This document shows positions 36,964-45,044 of a stretch of 48,804 bases of DNA, piece by piece. The stretch comes from Alphaproteobacteria bacterium (GTDB lineage: Bacteria; Pseudomonadota; Alphaproteobacteria; Caulobacterales; Maricaulaceae). The position numbers and the translations under genes were made by a program. The notes beneath the pieces are model-generated. The model saw only the letters and a program-made list of their open reading frames with translations, did no database searches and was not told where the DNA came from. Location of the stretch: the NCBI GenBank assembly GCA_024278915.1, contig JAJRSG010000301.1:1-48804 (forward strand). Direction: 5' to 3'. Numbering within the stretch: the first letter of the stretch is position 1; every line of letters begins with the position of its first letter.

Positions 36964-37797
36964 CTAGTCGATACCCAAACTTGCTTTTAGTGGCGCTTCT
37001 TGCGGCATGGCGATGGCGTGGAAGCCGCCGTCGACGTGGTGCGTTTCGCCAGTACAGCTTGTGCCGAGAGAAGACAATAGATAGAGAGCCGCGCCGGCAA
37101 CCCCTTCTAGTTCTGTGTGCTCTTGCATGGCGGCGGTGGCTTTATTAAAGCGGAACATGTGACGCCCAGAGCCAATGCCAGCGGCGGCCAGCGTTTTAAT
37201 CGGGCCAGCCGAAATGGCATTTACCCGAATACCGCGCGGGCCGAGATCGGCGGCGAGATAACGGGTGCAGGCTTCGAGAGCCGCTTTGGCAACGCCCATT
37301 ACATTGTAATTTGGCACAACCCGTTCAGAACCAAGATATGTCATGGTAATCATGGATCCACCTTCAGACATCATGTGGGAAGCGCGCCGCGCTGCATCCA
37401 CAAAGCTATAGGCGGAAATATTCAGTGCAGAGGCAAAGCCGTCCCGCGTTGTGTTATCAATGAACGATCCTGCTAATTGGTCTTTTCCGGCAAAAGCAAC
37501 GGAATGGACGAGGAAATCAATTTCGCCCCATGTATCTTTGAGGGCGGCAAAACAAGCATCCATAGAGGCATCGTCGGTAACGTCACACGGCACGATGATG
37601 GGCGAGTTAACGCTTTCGGCGAGCGGTCGCACACGGCGCTCAAGCGCGTCGCCTTGATAGGTGAAGGCAAGTTCTGCACCTTGAGCCGCTAGTTGCTCGG
37701 CGATGGCCCAAGCAATGGAGTTTTTATTGGCAACGCCCATAATCAGTCCACGTTTGCCTGCCATTAAAGTTCCGGTTGGAAAATTTCGATTTGCCAT
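36964..37797 (-). CDS. fabI: Enoyl-[acyl-carrier-protein] reductase (NADH) FabI
   Basis: FabI reduces enoyl-ACP in the last step of fatty acid elongation. It shows the divergent SDR loop GLIMGVANKNSIAWAIAEQ, VHSVAFAG, and the Tyr-x6-Lys pair in VPNYNVMGVAKAALEA. It is 277 aa, with an AAGGAT ribosome site. It is convergent with the unknown two-gene unit and divergent from the TerC-family gene. Confidence 0.96.
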   Translation of the reverse strand: MANRNFPTGTLMAGKRGLIMGVANKNSIAWAIAEQLAAQGAELAFTYQGDALERRVRPLAESVNSPIIVPCDVTDDASMDACFAALKDTWGEIDFLVHSVAFAGKDQLAGSFIDNTTRDGFASALNISAYSFVDAARRASHMMSEGGSMITMTYLGSERVVPNYNVMGVAKAALEACTRYLAADLGPRGIRVNAISAGPIKTLAAAGIGSGRHMFRFNKATAAMQEHTELEGVAGAALYLLSSLGTSCTGETHHVDGGFHAIAMPQEAPLKASLGID

Positions 37798-37944
37798 AAT
37801 GTATCCTTTTATCTTTTATCTAATTTAGGGACGAAGGCACGCAAAGGCCAGAGACGATTTAAAAATAATCGTAATATTTTGATGAGGCTTTACGCCGGAG
37901 GGCAAATCAGGCTAGAGTCGCCCCCTAGATTCTGGGAGGATATT

Positions 37945-38787
37945 ATGGCTGAACTTTTTACCCTGCAAAGCATGTTGACCTTACTCATGTTGATTTTACT
38001 CCAAGCGGTTCTCGGCTTTGATAACCTTCTCTACATTGCCATTGAAAGTAACAAGGTTGGTAAAGCCAATGCGGCCAAAGTGCGCCGCTGGGGCATTGGT
38101 CTGGCGGTGGTATTTCGGATTATCCTGCTGATGATCATTGTCAAAATGTTTGATATGTTGTCCGGCGAATTGTTTAGCATCTCCTTACATAAAATTATCG
38201 AAGGCCATTTCACATTACAATCCCTTGTCACTCTGTTTGGCGGCGCGTTCATTATTTATACGGCCATCAAAGAGATTAGCCATATGCTGACCGTTGACCA
38301 TATCGAACACGGCGAAGGCGCCAGTAAAAACTCGGTGGTCAAAGCCATCGCTTTTATCGTCTTGATGAACCTCGTTTTCTCTTTTGACAGCATCCTGTCT
38401 GCCATGGCCATTGCCAGCGAGAAAACCGCAGCAGGGGTTACGGTTTATAATGTCCCCCTGATGGCGATTGCGATTATTGTTTCGGGCATTGCCATGATGC
38501 TCATGGCCGATGTGGTGACAGACTTCCTCAAGAAAAACCGTATGTACGAAGTCATGGGTTTGTTTATCTTGTTTTTGGTAGGCGTGCTATTGGTCACCGA
38601 AGGTGCCCATCTTGCCCATTTGACCCTGTTCACTTTCCCGATCGAAGCCATGTCAAAATCAAGCTTCTATCTGGTGGTGGGTGTCTTGGTAATTACCGAC
38701 ATTATCTCGTCTAAATACCAAAAAAGGTTATGGGCCCAAAGAGAGCGTGAAATCCACGGCACCTATGATGCAGGCGGGGAAGCCTAA
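37945..38787 (+). CDS. TerC family integral membrane protein
   Basis: The TerC family comprises membrane proteins with a conserved FDN motif, linked to metal-ion or tellurite resistance and manganese export. Here LQAVLGFDNLLYIAIESNKV is near residue 18-37, a second acidic motif is VFSFDSILSAMAIA, and about seven to eight hydrophobic helices follow. The start at 37945 has a strong GGGAGG ribosome site, giving 280 aa; the track adds 22 spurious residues. The C-terminal tail is short and charged. Confidence 0.92.
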   Translation: MAELFTLQSMLTLLMLILLQAVLGFDNLLYIAIESNKVGKANAAKVRRWGIGLAVVFRIILLMIIVKMFDMLSGELFSISLHKIIEGHFTLQSLVTLFGGAFIIYTAIKEISHMLTVDHIEHGEGASKNSVVKAIAFIVLMNLVFSFDSILSAMAIASEKTAAGVTVYNVPLMAIAIIVSGIAMMLMADVVTDFLKKNRMYEVMGLFILFLVGVLLVTEGAHLAHLTLFTFPIEAMSKSSFYLVVGVLVITDIISSKYQKRLWAQREREIHGTYDAGGEA

Positions 38788-38910
38788 TACGGTCATCCTC
38801 AGGCTTGATATGGGATTTTACCATTTGGGCACGCCCAGCATTTAAACAATAAGCTTCCCGCCTTCGCTGGCATGACACAAGGTGAAGACGTACCCACTAC
38901 CCCACCCTTC

Positions 38911-39022
38911 CGCTCATCCCCGCGCAGGCGGGGATCCAGATTTTCAGGTATGGCGTGTCTCCTCGTCTTGTTGGTATAATCCGAGATAACCAACTGGATC
39001 CCCGCCTGCGCGGGGATGAGCG
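38911..39022. repeat. Pair of perfect 29-bp inverted REP-like repeats
   Basis: CGCTCATCCCCGCGCAGGCG... at 38911-38939 is exactly reverse-complemented at 38994-39022, with 54 bp between. Each arm is itself near-palindromic (CCCCGC..GCGGGG). The form is that of REP/BIME-type interspersed repeats. A degenerate relative (CCCGCCTTCGCTGGCATGAC) lies just upstream at about 38857-38877. Confidence 0.85.
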
Positions 39023-39052
39023 GGGTGAGGGGGATATGCCCCCCGTGACACC

Positions 39053-39122
39053 CCACATACAATCCACCAGCACAGATAGCGCCGCGCGGTCGCGCGGCGG
39101 GTTGTTTCTGGATTGTATGTGG
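39053..39122. repeat. Long inverted repeat with GC palindrome near the 3' end of the unknown minus gene
   Basis: CCACATACAATCCA (39053-39066) is repeated inverted as TGGATTGTATGTGG (39109-39122), enclosing GCCGCGCG-GT-CGCGCGGC. It ends just before the stop of the minus gene at 39128. It could fold as a transcript end but has no T run. Confidence 0.7.
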
Positions 39123-39127
39123 CTGGC

Positions 39128-39928
39128 CTAGTCTGGCCATTCCTGTGGGGTTGGCGTCTCTATTGGCGGCCTGTTGTCTGGTCGCCACGCGGGGGTGTGC
39201 TCCCCTTCATTAGGGCAATCTTCATTTGTTGTTTCCGGCACGGTTTGCGGTCGGTGCACATAACTCGCCGCCAATTCATCGGGCCAAAATACCACGGCGG
39301 GTACAGCCCGACACATGCCGCCACCGATGGGCGGGCGCGGTGTTTCGTGACCGTCTTGATGAACGGGTTGCTTCGCCACGCGGGATGATGTCGGGCGACG
39401 CCCGTTGATGGTTTGGGAAATATAGGGCAAGCGGTACCAGTTTCTGACCTGATAGCGAGCGGCGGTTTTACGCCCCACCACGGGCGAGGCGCTGCGGTTT
39501 TGATGGCGCGTGGTTTCGATCGGGGCCATCTCTTGGCGGGGGTTATTAGCTTGGATTTGAGCGGCAAGCCGCCTGTCTTGCCATATGTCGATACGGGCTT
39601 CTCCGATCAAGGCACGAAGGTGGGCGCGCCGCGCGGGGCAGCTTAATACCCATTCGCGTACCCGCAGGCAAAGGTTAGCGATTTCGCCCGCCCGACGTTG
39701 TCTGTCCATGCTGGCGTATTCCCGTTGGTTCGCCGCCAAACGCTTGGCATAGAAAGCCGTGCGTTCTTCGCGCATCCACCGGATAGTGATCTGTCTCGCT
39801 TCGCCCAACAGGCGCGAAAACTTAGCCACCAATTTCCCATACACCCCACAAATCGCCCCCATGGTCTCTACATCCACAGAGCCACAAGGTTCCCGCATGT
39901 CCATAATTTCCTGATAATCAAGGTTCAT
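39128..39928 (-). CDS. Unknown 266-aa protein, Arg/Pro-rich C-terminal half
   Basis: Not recognised. The N-terminal ~125 residues look like a folded helical domain (GAICGVYGKLVAKFSRLLGE, WMREERTAFYAKRLAANQRE). The C-terminal half is low in hydrophobics and rich in Pro/Arg/Thr. The long open frame, GC-rich against AT-rich neighbours, favours a real gene, but overlapping long ORFs in other frames and lack of a clear ribosome site reduce certainty. It is flanked by repeats on both sides. Confidence 0.5.
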   Translation of the reverse strand: MNLDYQEIMDMREPCGSVDVETMGAICGVYGKLVAKFSRLLGEARQITIRWMREERTAFYAKRLAANQREYASMDRQRRAGEIANLCLRVREWVLSCPARRAHLRALIGEARIDIWQDRRLAAQIQANNPRQEMAPIETTRHQNRSASPVVGRKTAARYQVRNWYRLPYISQTINGRRPTSSRVAKQPVHQDGHETPRPPIGGGMCRAVPAVVFWPDELAASYVHRPQTVPETTNEDCPNEGEHTPAWRPDNRPPIETPTPQEWPD

Positions 39929-40018
39929 ATGAGAACCATACCGTACAAGCAGAAACCGTGGATAAGGTTTTTTGGGGGTGGCTAAGTTGCTAGAACGCCT
40001 AATGTCTTGGTTGTCCTT

Positions 40019-40036
40019 AAAGCGGACGTCCGCTTT
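40019..40036. repeat. Perfect 18-bp palindrome
   Basis: AAAGCGGACGTCCGCTTT is its own reverse complement. Together with the AATGTC about 20 nt upstream it resembles degraded interspersed repeats seen in proteobacteria; this likeness is from memory. Confidence 0.6.
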
Positions 40037-40135
40037 TCAAAGCAACCGTTCGACCTGCATTTTATTAAGGCCCATTGTGCAATGAATGAAACTTCCTATG
40101 TATAAGTTCTTAGTGAATTTAAGGGGTCGCGAGCT

Positions 40136-40816
40136 ATGCCATTCTTAAAACGTAATCGCATACTTATTGCATTCTTTTTCATCATCGTTCTTGCGGGATC
40201 GTTGTTTTGGTTTGACTCGAAATATACTCCGAAAGCAAATGCGCGTTCTTGCAAGATATATCAAGCTTATTACGCAAACCTTGAAGAAGATCTTCCGCAC
40301 ATTTTTCGCCCTATTTCAAATTCAATTCCTGTTGATCCCATAAATAAGAGTTTTGAATTATTTCCATTTTTCGATCGTGACACAGGCAAACGGGAAATAG
40401 TTAAATCAGAGTATTTTTCAAAACCATATGAGAAAATAGTTTACGAAAAATTTGCGTTTGATTCAGCGAGCATTTTTAAAAATTCAGTTTTATCCGCTCC
40501 CCAAGACATTAGATCGTGTTTTCACGGGGTAATAAATGCACCTACCATTTCAATTCTTCCTGCAAAAACAATTGAATTTCTTAGATTTGGAGCACAACCC
40601 TTTAAGAACGAAGACGGCTTAACACCCGCATTTAATGCCAACTTCCTCACCGTTCACGAATTATCTTCACCTTTGATCACAAATGATAATAAATATGGTT
40701 TGATATTCGTTGAGTCATACTGTGGCCCACTATGTGGACACGGTGGTTACTTTTTGTTTGAAAACATAAACGGCGACTGGAAACAAATAGGATTTCACTC
40801 ACGCTGGGTTTCGTAA
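40136..40816 (+). CDS. Unknown exported or membrane-anchored protein
   Basis: Not recognised; 226 aa. A hydrophobic N-terminal segment (ILIAFFFIIVLAGSLFWF) after RKR-type basic residues could be a signal anchor. The rest is soluble, with four to five cysteines including CGPLCGHGGYFLFEN near the C-terminus, followed by DWKQIGFHSRWVS. The gene is AT-rich relative to the core, consistent with acquired DNA. Confidence 0.65.
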   Translation: MPFLKRNRILIAFFFIIVLAGSLFWFDSKYTPKANARSCKIYQAYYANLEEDLPHIFRPISNSIPVDPINKSFELFPFFDRDTGKREIVKSEYFSKPYEKIVYEKFAFDSASIFKNSVLSAPQDIRSCFHGVINAPTISILPAKTIEFLRFGAQPFKNEDGLTPAFNANFLTVHELSSPLITNDNKYGLIFVESYCGPLCGHGGYFLFENINGDWKQIGFHSRWVS

Positions 40817-40892
40817 CGAAGTTAAGGTTTCTATTTTTTCGTTTCCGCTATTACTTCTATACTTAAAGTGCACTTCTCCCCAACAGTGGATC

Positions 40893-41498
40893 TTATGTAG
40901 TATCCAATGAATACGTCCTAGAACTGTTGTCGTAGCATTTAGTTTTAAAGCTATAATTATCTATCCATTCGATGCCGTGCAATTCCGAGTCTTCAAGCGA
41001 AACGGTTTTAATTTCAGGCAATGGAAGCACCAGAGGATTGCTAAAGTCATACACTCTAACTTCATATGGGCAGGCCCAGAAACAACCAATTACTGCTAAG
41101 CTTTCACCGCTAGGAGAAAAATAAAAATCAGACCAAATGAACCCATCCTCAGGAGGGCTGTAACTTTTCATCTTCTTCGACGACAAATCAATCACAGTCT
41201 GCCCCCCACAAAGAACCTCTCCGCCAACCAAATACTCCATATTTTCGTTTATGAGCCATTCATGAAAAAAGCTGTGATAGTCCGTAAAAAAATCGAACAT
41301 TAACTCATTGGATTGGTTGTCAAAAACTCTAACCTTCGTGACCGTCCAGTTAACTTCAGGCTTACTTTGTAGATATCCAACAGTTTCCACCTTGTAACTG
41401 CCAGTTGGTGAAGTAGAGCTTGATCGACTTCCTGCGATTATTTTTTTGGGGTCGAAAAATTTCTTTATTTCTGATCTCGATATCAAAATATTGTTCAT
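40893..41498 (-). CDS. Unknown protein, propeller-like motif
   Basis: Not recognised; about 201 aa from the ATG at 41498 (the track uses a TTG eight codons upstream). The stretch SDFYFSPSGESLAVIGCFWA followed by YEVRVYDFSNP resembles one blade of a WD/TolB-type beta-propeller, and no signal peptide is seen. AT-rich, with no ribosome site of note and no operon partner. Confidence 0.6.
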   Translation of the reverse strand: MNNILISRSEIKKFFDPKKIIAGSRSSSTSPTGSYKVETVGYLQSKPEVNWTVTKVRVFDNQSNELMFDFFTDYHSFFHEWLINENMEYLVGGEVLCGGQTVIDLSSKKMKSYSPPEDGFIWSDFYFSPSGESLAVIGCFWACPYEVRVYDFSNPLVLPLPEIKTVSLEDSELHGIEWIDNYSFKTKCYDNSSRTYSLDTT

Positions 41499-41613
41499 AT
41501 AGCTGTATGTATTACATTTCAAAACTCAAGTATAGAGTCCGCTTCTGCCTCCAAAGCAAACGCCTCATTCGTTGTTCATGTTTGTGTAGGTGGGCGTCTC
41601 GTCAATTGCCTCA

Positions 41614-41642
41614 CTGGATCCCGCCTTCGCGGGGATGAGCGG
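41614..41642. repeat. Solo REP-like repeat, variant of the 38.9-39.0 kb repeats
   Basis: CTGGATCCCGCCTTCGCGGGGATGAGCGG matches the right arm at 38994-39022 with a few changes. Confidence 0.75.
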
Positions 41643-41671
41643 AAACTTGGTGTTGAGTTGAGGTGGAGAGA

Positions 41672-42412
41672 TTAGCCCTTAATAAAATGTTCTAGGGCTT
41701 CCGAGAGGTGGGCGGCGAGTTTGGTGGCTTTTGGGTCTGTGTCGATTAGGTCTTGGCGCACTTCCAGTGTGATATGGCGCAGGCCACGGGGGAGGACATG
41801 GCGGTCCATGGTGTGGTTTAGTTTCAAGGCAGAATAGGGTTCATTCAGGCCGATGCGGTAGGGGTGAACCTGTTAGATTTCTGTCTTGACCGCTTGCGCT
41901 TTGTCTTCGTCCACTTTCCACAACAGGCCGATATCTAGTTCGCGGCGTTTGCCTTGGCTTGGCTTTGGGGTGAAACTGTGAATAGAGATGATTAAGGGGT
42001 CAATGAAACGGTTCACCGCCGCGTCAATTTGTTGTTCCAAGACCCGGTGATAGGGTTCGTAATAATTATCGATGCGGGCGTGACGTTCCGAATTGGTCAA
42101 GTTTTGGTTACCGGGGATCAAGGTGCCGTCACTGATTTCTGGGATCAGGCCGGGGTCGTTTACATCCCGATTAGGGTCGATGAGCAGTCGGGTAAAACCG
42201 GCGAGAAGTCCGGCCGCGCCAAAGGTTTTGCAAAATTCCTGTGTCAGTTTCGCCGCGCCAATGTCCCACCCGATATGGCGGTTTAGGTCTTGGGCAGTAA
42301 GGCCCAGATTGTGATATTTTTGCGGAACAGCATTGGTGGCGTGATCGCAAAAGCAGAACACGGGCGAGCCTGATTTTTCAGGCAAAACAATGGTGGGGAT
42401 GTCTTTATCCAT
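41672..42412 (-). pseudogene. N-formylglutamate amidohydrolase family gene with one in-frame stop
   Basis: The family hydrolyses N-formylglutamate or similar N-acyl amino acids. The N-terminal 179 codons carry CDHATNAVP, LNRHIGWDIGAA, GFTRLLIDPNRDVN and IISIHSFTP. A TAA at 41873-41875 then interrupts, but the same frame continues for 66 more codons with the proper family C-terminus (HPYRIGLNEPYSA, then LRHITLEVRQDLI), ending at 41672. Total 246 sense-equivalent codons is the usual size. One base change (for example GAA or CAA to TAA) explains it; no frameshift is needed. The truncated product would lack the C-terminal part of the fold. Confidence 0.85.
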
Positions 42413-42451
42413 AGGGCAGACTTATGGCGGGTTTCGTATGAAGTAAAGGGT

Positions 42452-43588
42452 TTATATGCCGACGAGAGTTTCTTTCACCAGATGGTCGACAACGGCTTTT
42501 AGGGCGTCTTCTTTGTTGGCTCCTTTTTGGGTTTCTCTCTCATACACTTCCACTTGTCGGAAGGCGCTGGAGCCGCGCTCAATGATGGTGCGGGTGTGGA
42601 GAAGTTCTTTCTCGCAGCCCAAGGCTTGGGCGTGTTGCATTAAAAACCCGACCAGTTCTTCATTTAGTTCTTTGAACGGTTTGCATTCGCCTTTGCCAAA
42701 GTCGATCAATTTGCCTTTCACGCCGAACCTTTGGGCCAGCCAGCGGTTCTCTGCGATCAGCAGTGCCGGATAGATGCGCCATTTAATATTGCGCTCTTTG
42801 AGGTGTACAAACATGCGGGTCAGGCATTGATACATGGCGACAATGGCCAGCGTGTCTTCCATGCGCGTACACATGTCACAAATGCGCGCTTCCAGAGTGG
42901 GGAAACGTACAGAGGGGCGAATGTCCCACCATAATTTAGAAGCATCTTCGATGACGCCGGCGCCCACGAGCGTACCGACCAAGCGTTCATATTCGCCGAT
43001 GGATGTCATGGATTCGGGAATGCCGGTGCGGGGCATGCCGTCAAATACGGACAGGCGGTAAGATTGCATGCCCATAATATCTCCTTCCCAAAACGGCGAG
43101 GAAGTGGTCAGGGCCAACATGTGCGGCAGGAAATACCGCATTTGGTTCATCACATCGATACGCATGCCGGGGTCAAGGATTCCCACATGTACATGGGTGC
43201 CACAAATCAACATGCGGCGGATGGCTCCTTGCAAGTCCTTGTCCATTTTGGAATAGCGTTCGGCCCGTGTGGGTTGTTGCTCGCGCCATGAGGTAAAAGG
43301 ATGGGTGCTGGCCGCCATGAGTTGCAGGTCAAACTTTCCGGCAATGTGGGAAAGCGTGCCGCGCATATGGGTCAGGTTTTCTCGTACATCGTCGAGGTTC
43401 TGGCAAATCGGCGTAGCGATTTCGATTTGGCATTGCAAGAATTCTGGCGTTACATGATCGCCAAGGGCTTCTTTACAGGCCTTGAAAAATTCTTCGGGAG
43501 GTTGGGCGGCGGCGGCGCGCGTTTCTGGATTCACAAGTAGATATTCTTCTTCCACACCCAGTGTCGGCCAAAAATCATCTAAACGCAT
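42452..43588 (-). CDS. YbdK-type carboxylate-amine ligase (glutamate-cysteine ligase family 2)
   Basis: The 378-aa product from 43588 (MRLDDFWPTLGVEEEYLLV, ribosome site GGGGGG) has the family motifs GVEEEYLL, FLQCQIEIATP, CGTHVHVGI, the SPFWEG loop and ISSFEARICDM-like FPTLEARICDM. Such enzymes have weak glutamate-cysteine ligase activity; the natural substrate is not known. The track's start 40 codons upstream is not supported. It lies 39 bp upstream of the N-formylglutamate amidohydrolase pseudogene, on the same strand. Confidence 0.92.
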   Translation of the reverse strand: MRLDDFWPTLGVEEEYLLVNPETRAAAAQPPEEFFKACKEALGDHVTPEFLQCQIEIATPICQNLDDVRENLTHMRGTLSHIAGKFDLQLMAASTHPFTSWREQQPTRAERYSKMDKDLQGAIRRMLICGTHVHVGILDPGMRIDVMNQMRYFLPHMLALTTSSPFWEGDIMGMQSYRLSVFDGMPRTGIPESMTSIGEYERLVGTLVGAGVIEDASKLWWDIRPSVRFPTLEARICDMCTRMEDTLAIVAMYQCLTRMFVHLKERNIKWRIYPALLIAENRWLAQRFGVKGKLIDFGKGECKPFKELNEELVGFLMQHAQALGCEKELLHTRTIIERGSSAFRQVEVYERETQKGANKEDALKAVVDHLVKETLVGI

Positions 43589-43731
43589 AAAACCCCCCAT
43601 TTTGATTGCAGAATAACAGAAAACCTTCATTTGTAAAATGGCTGAAATTAATGGTTTTATTGTCTTGAGCCGCGGCCTGAAAAGATGTATCCCCTTGCGC
43701 ACTGCCAAACCACTAGGCAGAACATGGATAT

Positions 43732-43825
43732 GGTGAGGTGGCCGAGTGGTTTAAGGCGCACACGTTTTTATGGCTTGACCATAAAAACCATCTATGTTTG
43801 AAAGCGTGCGCTTATCTGAAACCAC
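43732..43825 (+). repeat. Duplicated tRNA-Ser 5' half running into a large imperfect hairpin
   Basis: The first 30 nt (GGTGAGGTGGCCGAGTGGTT...) are identical to positions 1-30 of the tRNA-Ser gene 122 bp downstream. From 43746 on the sequence folds into a hairpin: GTGGTTT/AAACCAC, GCGCAC/GTGCGC and TTTTTATGG/CCATAAAAA around CTTGA. GAAAGCGTG, part of the 3' anticodon stem, follows an insert of about 35 nt. There is no T arm or 3' acceptor, so it is not a functional tRNA. Confidence 0.75.
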
Positions 43826-43853
43826 TTTGGTTAAGTGCAGAGTATAAATGATT

Positions 43854-43944
43854 GGTGAGGTGGCCGAGTGGTTTAAGGCGCACGCTTGGAAAGCGTGTGT
43901 GCGTTAATAGCGTACCGTGGGTTCGAATCCCATCCTCACCTCCA
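43854..43944 (+). tRNA. tRNA-Ser (anticodon GGA)
   Basis: The cloverleaf is complete: acceptor GGTGAGG/CCTCACC, D arm GCCGAGTGGTTTAAGGC, anticodon stem-loop CACGC-TTGGAAA-GCGTG with anticodon GGA (reads UCC/UCU), a long variable arm typical of class II tRNA-Ser, T arm GTGGG-TTCGAAT-CCCAT and an encoded CCA. The discriminator base is T (U73), where tRNA-Ser usually has G. It ends the core region and borders the accessory segment. Confidence 0.95.
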
Positions 43945-44284
43945 CTCCCTTCTCGTACAAACCTACTGACAATGTCCACGTTCCGATCCGAAGGCGAGAG
44001 CGAAAAGCGCAGAAGTTTCGATCGATAAAAGTTACACAAAGATGGTGATCCGCTCACCGTCAAATCTACAACTTATTTCACCTCAGATGTCATTTAATCT
44101 CAAGACATTCATTTCGAAAATTCAGACATCAAGCCCAAAAGCAGTGGAATGTTGTAACGGCATCAGTGTACGCTTAGAAAAAGAACACAGGCCAAAACTC
44201 AACCGACCTCGTCTACTTGACAAAGCCGTCGGCATATAAGGAATAGTTTCGGTTACTGTCACCGTAATTAAAGCCGATGCGACT
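43945..44284. other. Non-coding stretch after tRNA-Ser with repeat remnants
   Basis: No gene was supported. It contains CTGACAATGTCC at about 43964, a weak echo of the MITE end, one copy of the 26-nt palindromic repeat (44242-44267), and TTGTAACGGCATCAG (44152-44166), found inverted beside the second MITE. The sequence looks like degraded mobile DNA. Confidence 0.4.
44242..44267. repeat. 26-nt palindrome-containing repeat, copy 1
   Basis: AATAGTTTCGGTTACTGTCACCGTAA; copy 2 at 47719-47744 differs at one base. The core GGTNACTGTCACC is an imperfect palindrome. Confidence 0.8.
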
Positions 44285-44650
44285 TCATCCAACATCAGCT
44301 ACGTTGCTGGCTTCTATGATTTTTTCTAGCTCGGAATAATATAAACCTTGGGCACACGTATCTAAGTCAAAAAACAATTCCCAAAAACCATCTTCCAACC
44401 ATGCCTTTGGAGCAAATTCAATCAGGCCGTTTTTAAATTTCTTTATTTTCCAATTACTCGGAGGCGTGTCATCAATAATATCAAAATCTTTGATAGGAAA
44501 CATTGCAGGAATAGCATTGTTCTCTGTTACTAACCGTAAATTAATACAATTCCCAATTTCGATTTCGAGAGAAATCACATCGTAAACCTTTTCAGGTACC
44601 AGCCAACCTAAATGATGTTTAGAAATTATTTTTTTTAAAGTCACTTTCAT
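44285..44650 (-). CDS. Unknown 121-aa protein
   Basis: Not recognised. Begins MKVTLKKIISKHHLGWLVPE and is acidic, with FPIKDFDIIDDTPPSNWKI in the middle; soluble, no signal peptide. Size and character recall small immunity-type proteins, but no family can be named. AT-rich, within the mobile segment; no neighbour in the same unit. Confidence 0.55.
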   Translation of the reverse strand: MKVTLKKIISKHHLGWLVPEKVYDVISLEIEIGNCINLRLVTENNAIPAMFPIKDFDIIDDTPPSNWKIKKFKNGLIEFAPKAWLEDGFWELFFDLDTCAQGLYYSELEKIIEASNVADVG

Positions 44651-44756
44651 GTATAGTCTACCTAGAATTAAAAACTACTTTATAGTCAGAACCATAGTAA
44701 ATTACACCTTCAGAGTTTTGGTAAAAATGAACCTGAAAATTTCCCGACGGTGATTT

Positions 44757-44973
44757 GGCATTGTCAGAGGAAAGTCTTTAGTTTGCAAGATTTGATTTTA
44801 GCATGAACTTAGGCTGCAATTTGTCTCCATTCGGCAAGCGCTAAATCTCGATATTTCTTGAAAATATCTCTGCCTGATCGTTATGGTGTTTTGTGGTATT
44901 TAAATAAATTGCTCATGACAAATGTCTAGCTATCAACTATTTATCAATTATGAATTTTCCTCTGACAATGCCC
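44757..44973 (-). mobile_element. IS6-like MITE, copy 1 (internally deleted insertion sequence)
   Basis: About 217 bp with inverted ends GGCATTGTCAGAGGAAAG / TTTTCCTCTGACAATGCCC. Read on the minus strand it retains a transposase start (MSNLFKYHKTP, then a stop) joined to a C-terminal remnant (FKKYRDLALAEWRQIAA then stop). The N-terminus and the GGC-TGT type ends suggest the IS6 family. It is the inverted partner of copy 2. No target duplication is obvious. Confidence 0.8.
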
Positions 44974-45044
44974 ACATAGGACCGAATTTCTAAATAAGGC
45001 TGACCGTGTGATAACGATAGGACAAGGCCAATAGCTGAGCCTTT

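Noticed and set aside
39698-39985. 95-aa plus ORF opposite the 266-aa unknown gene
   Set aside because: Shadow of a GC-rich frame, no ribosome site.
43812-44063. 83-aa minus ORF containing GGEDGIRTHGTLLTHTRFPSV
   Set aside because: It is the antisense of tRNA-Ser, a well-known spurious ORF in annotated genomes.
44042-44239. 65-aa plus ORF after tRNA-Ser, checked as an integrase remnant
   Set aside because: No integrase motif in any frame; composition looks random.
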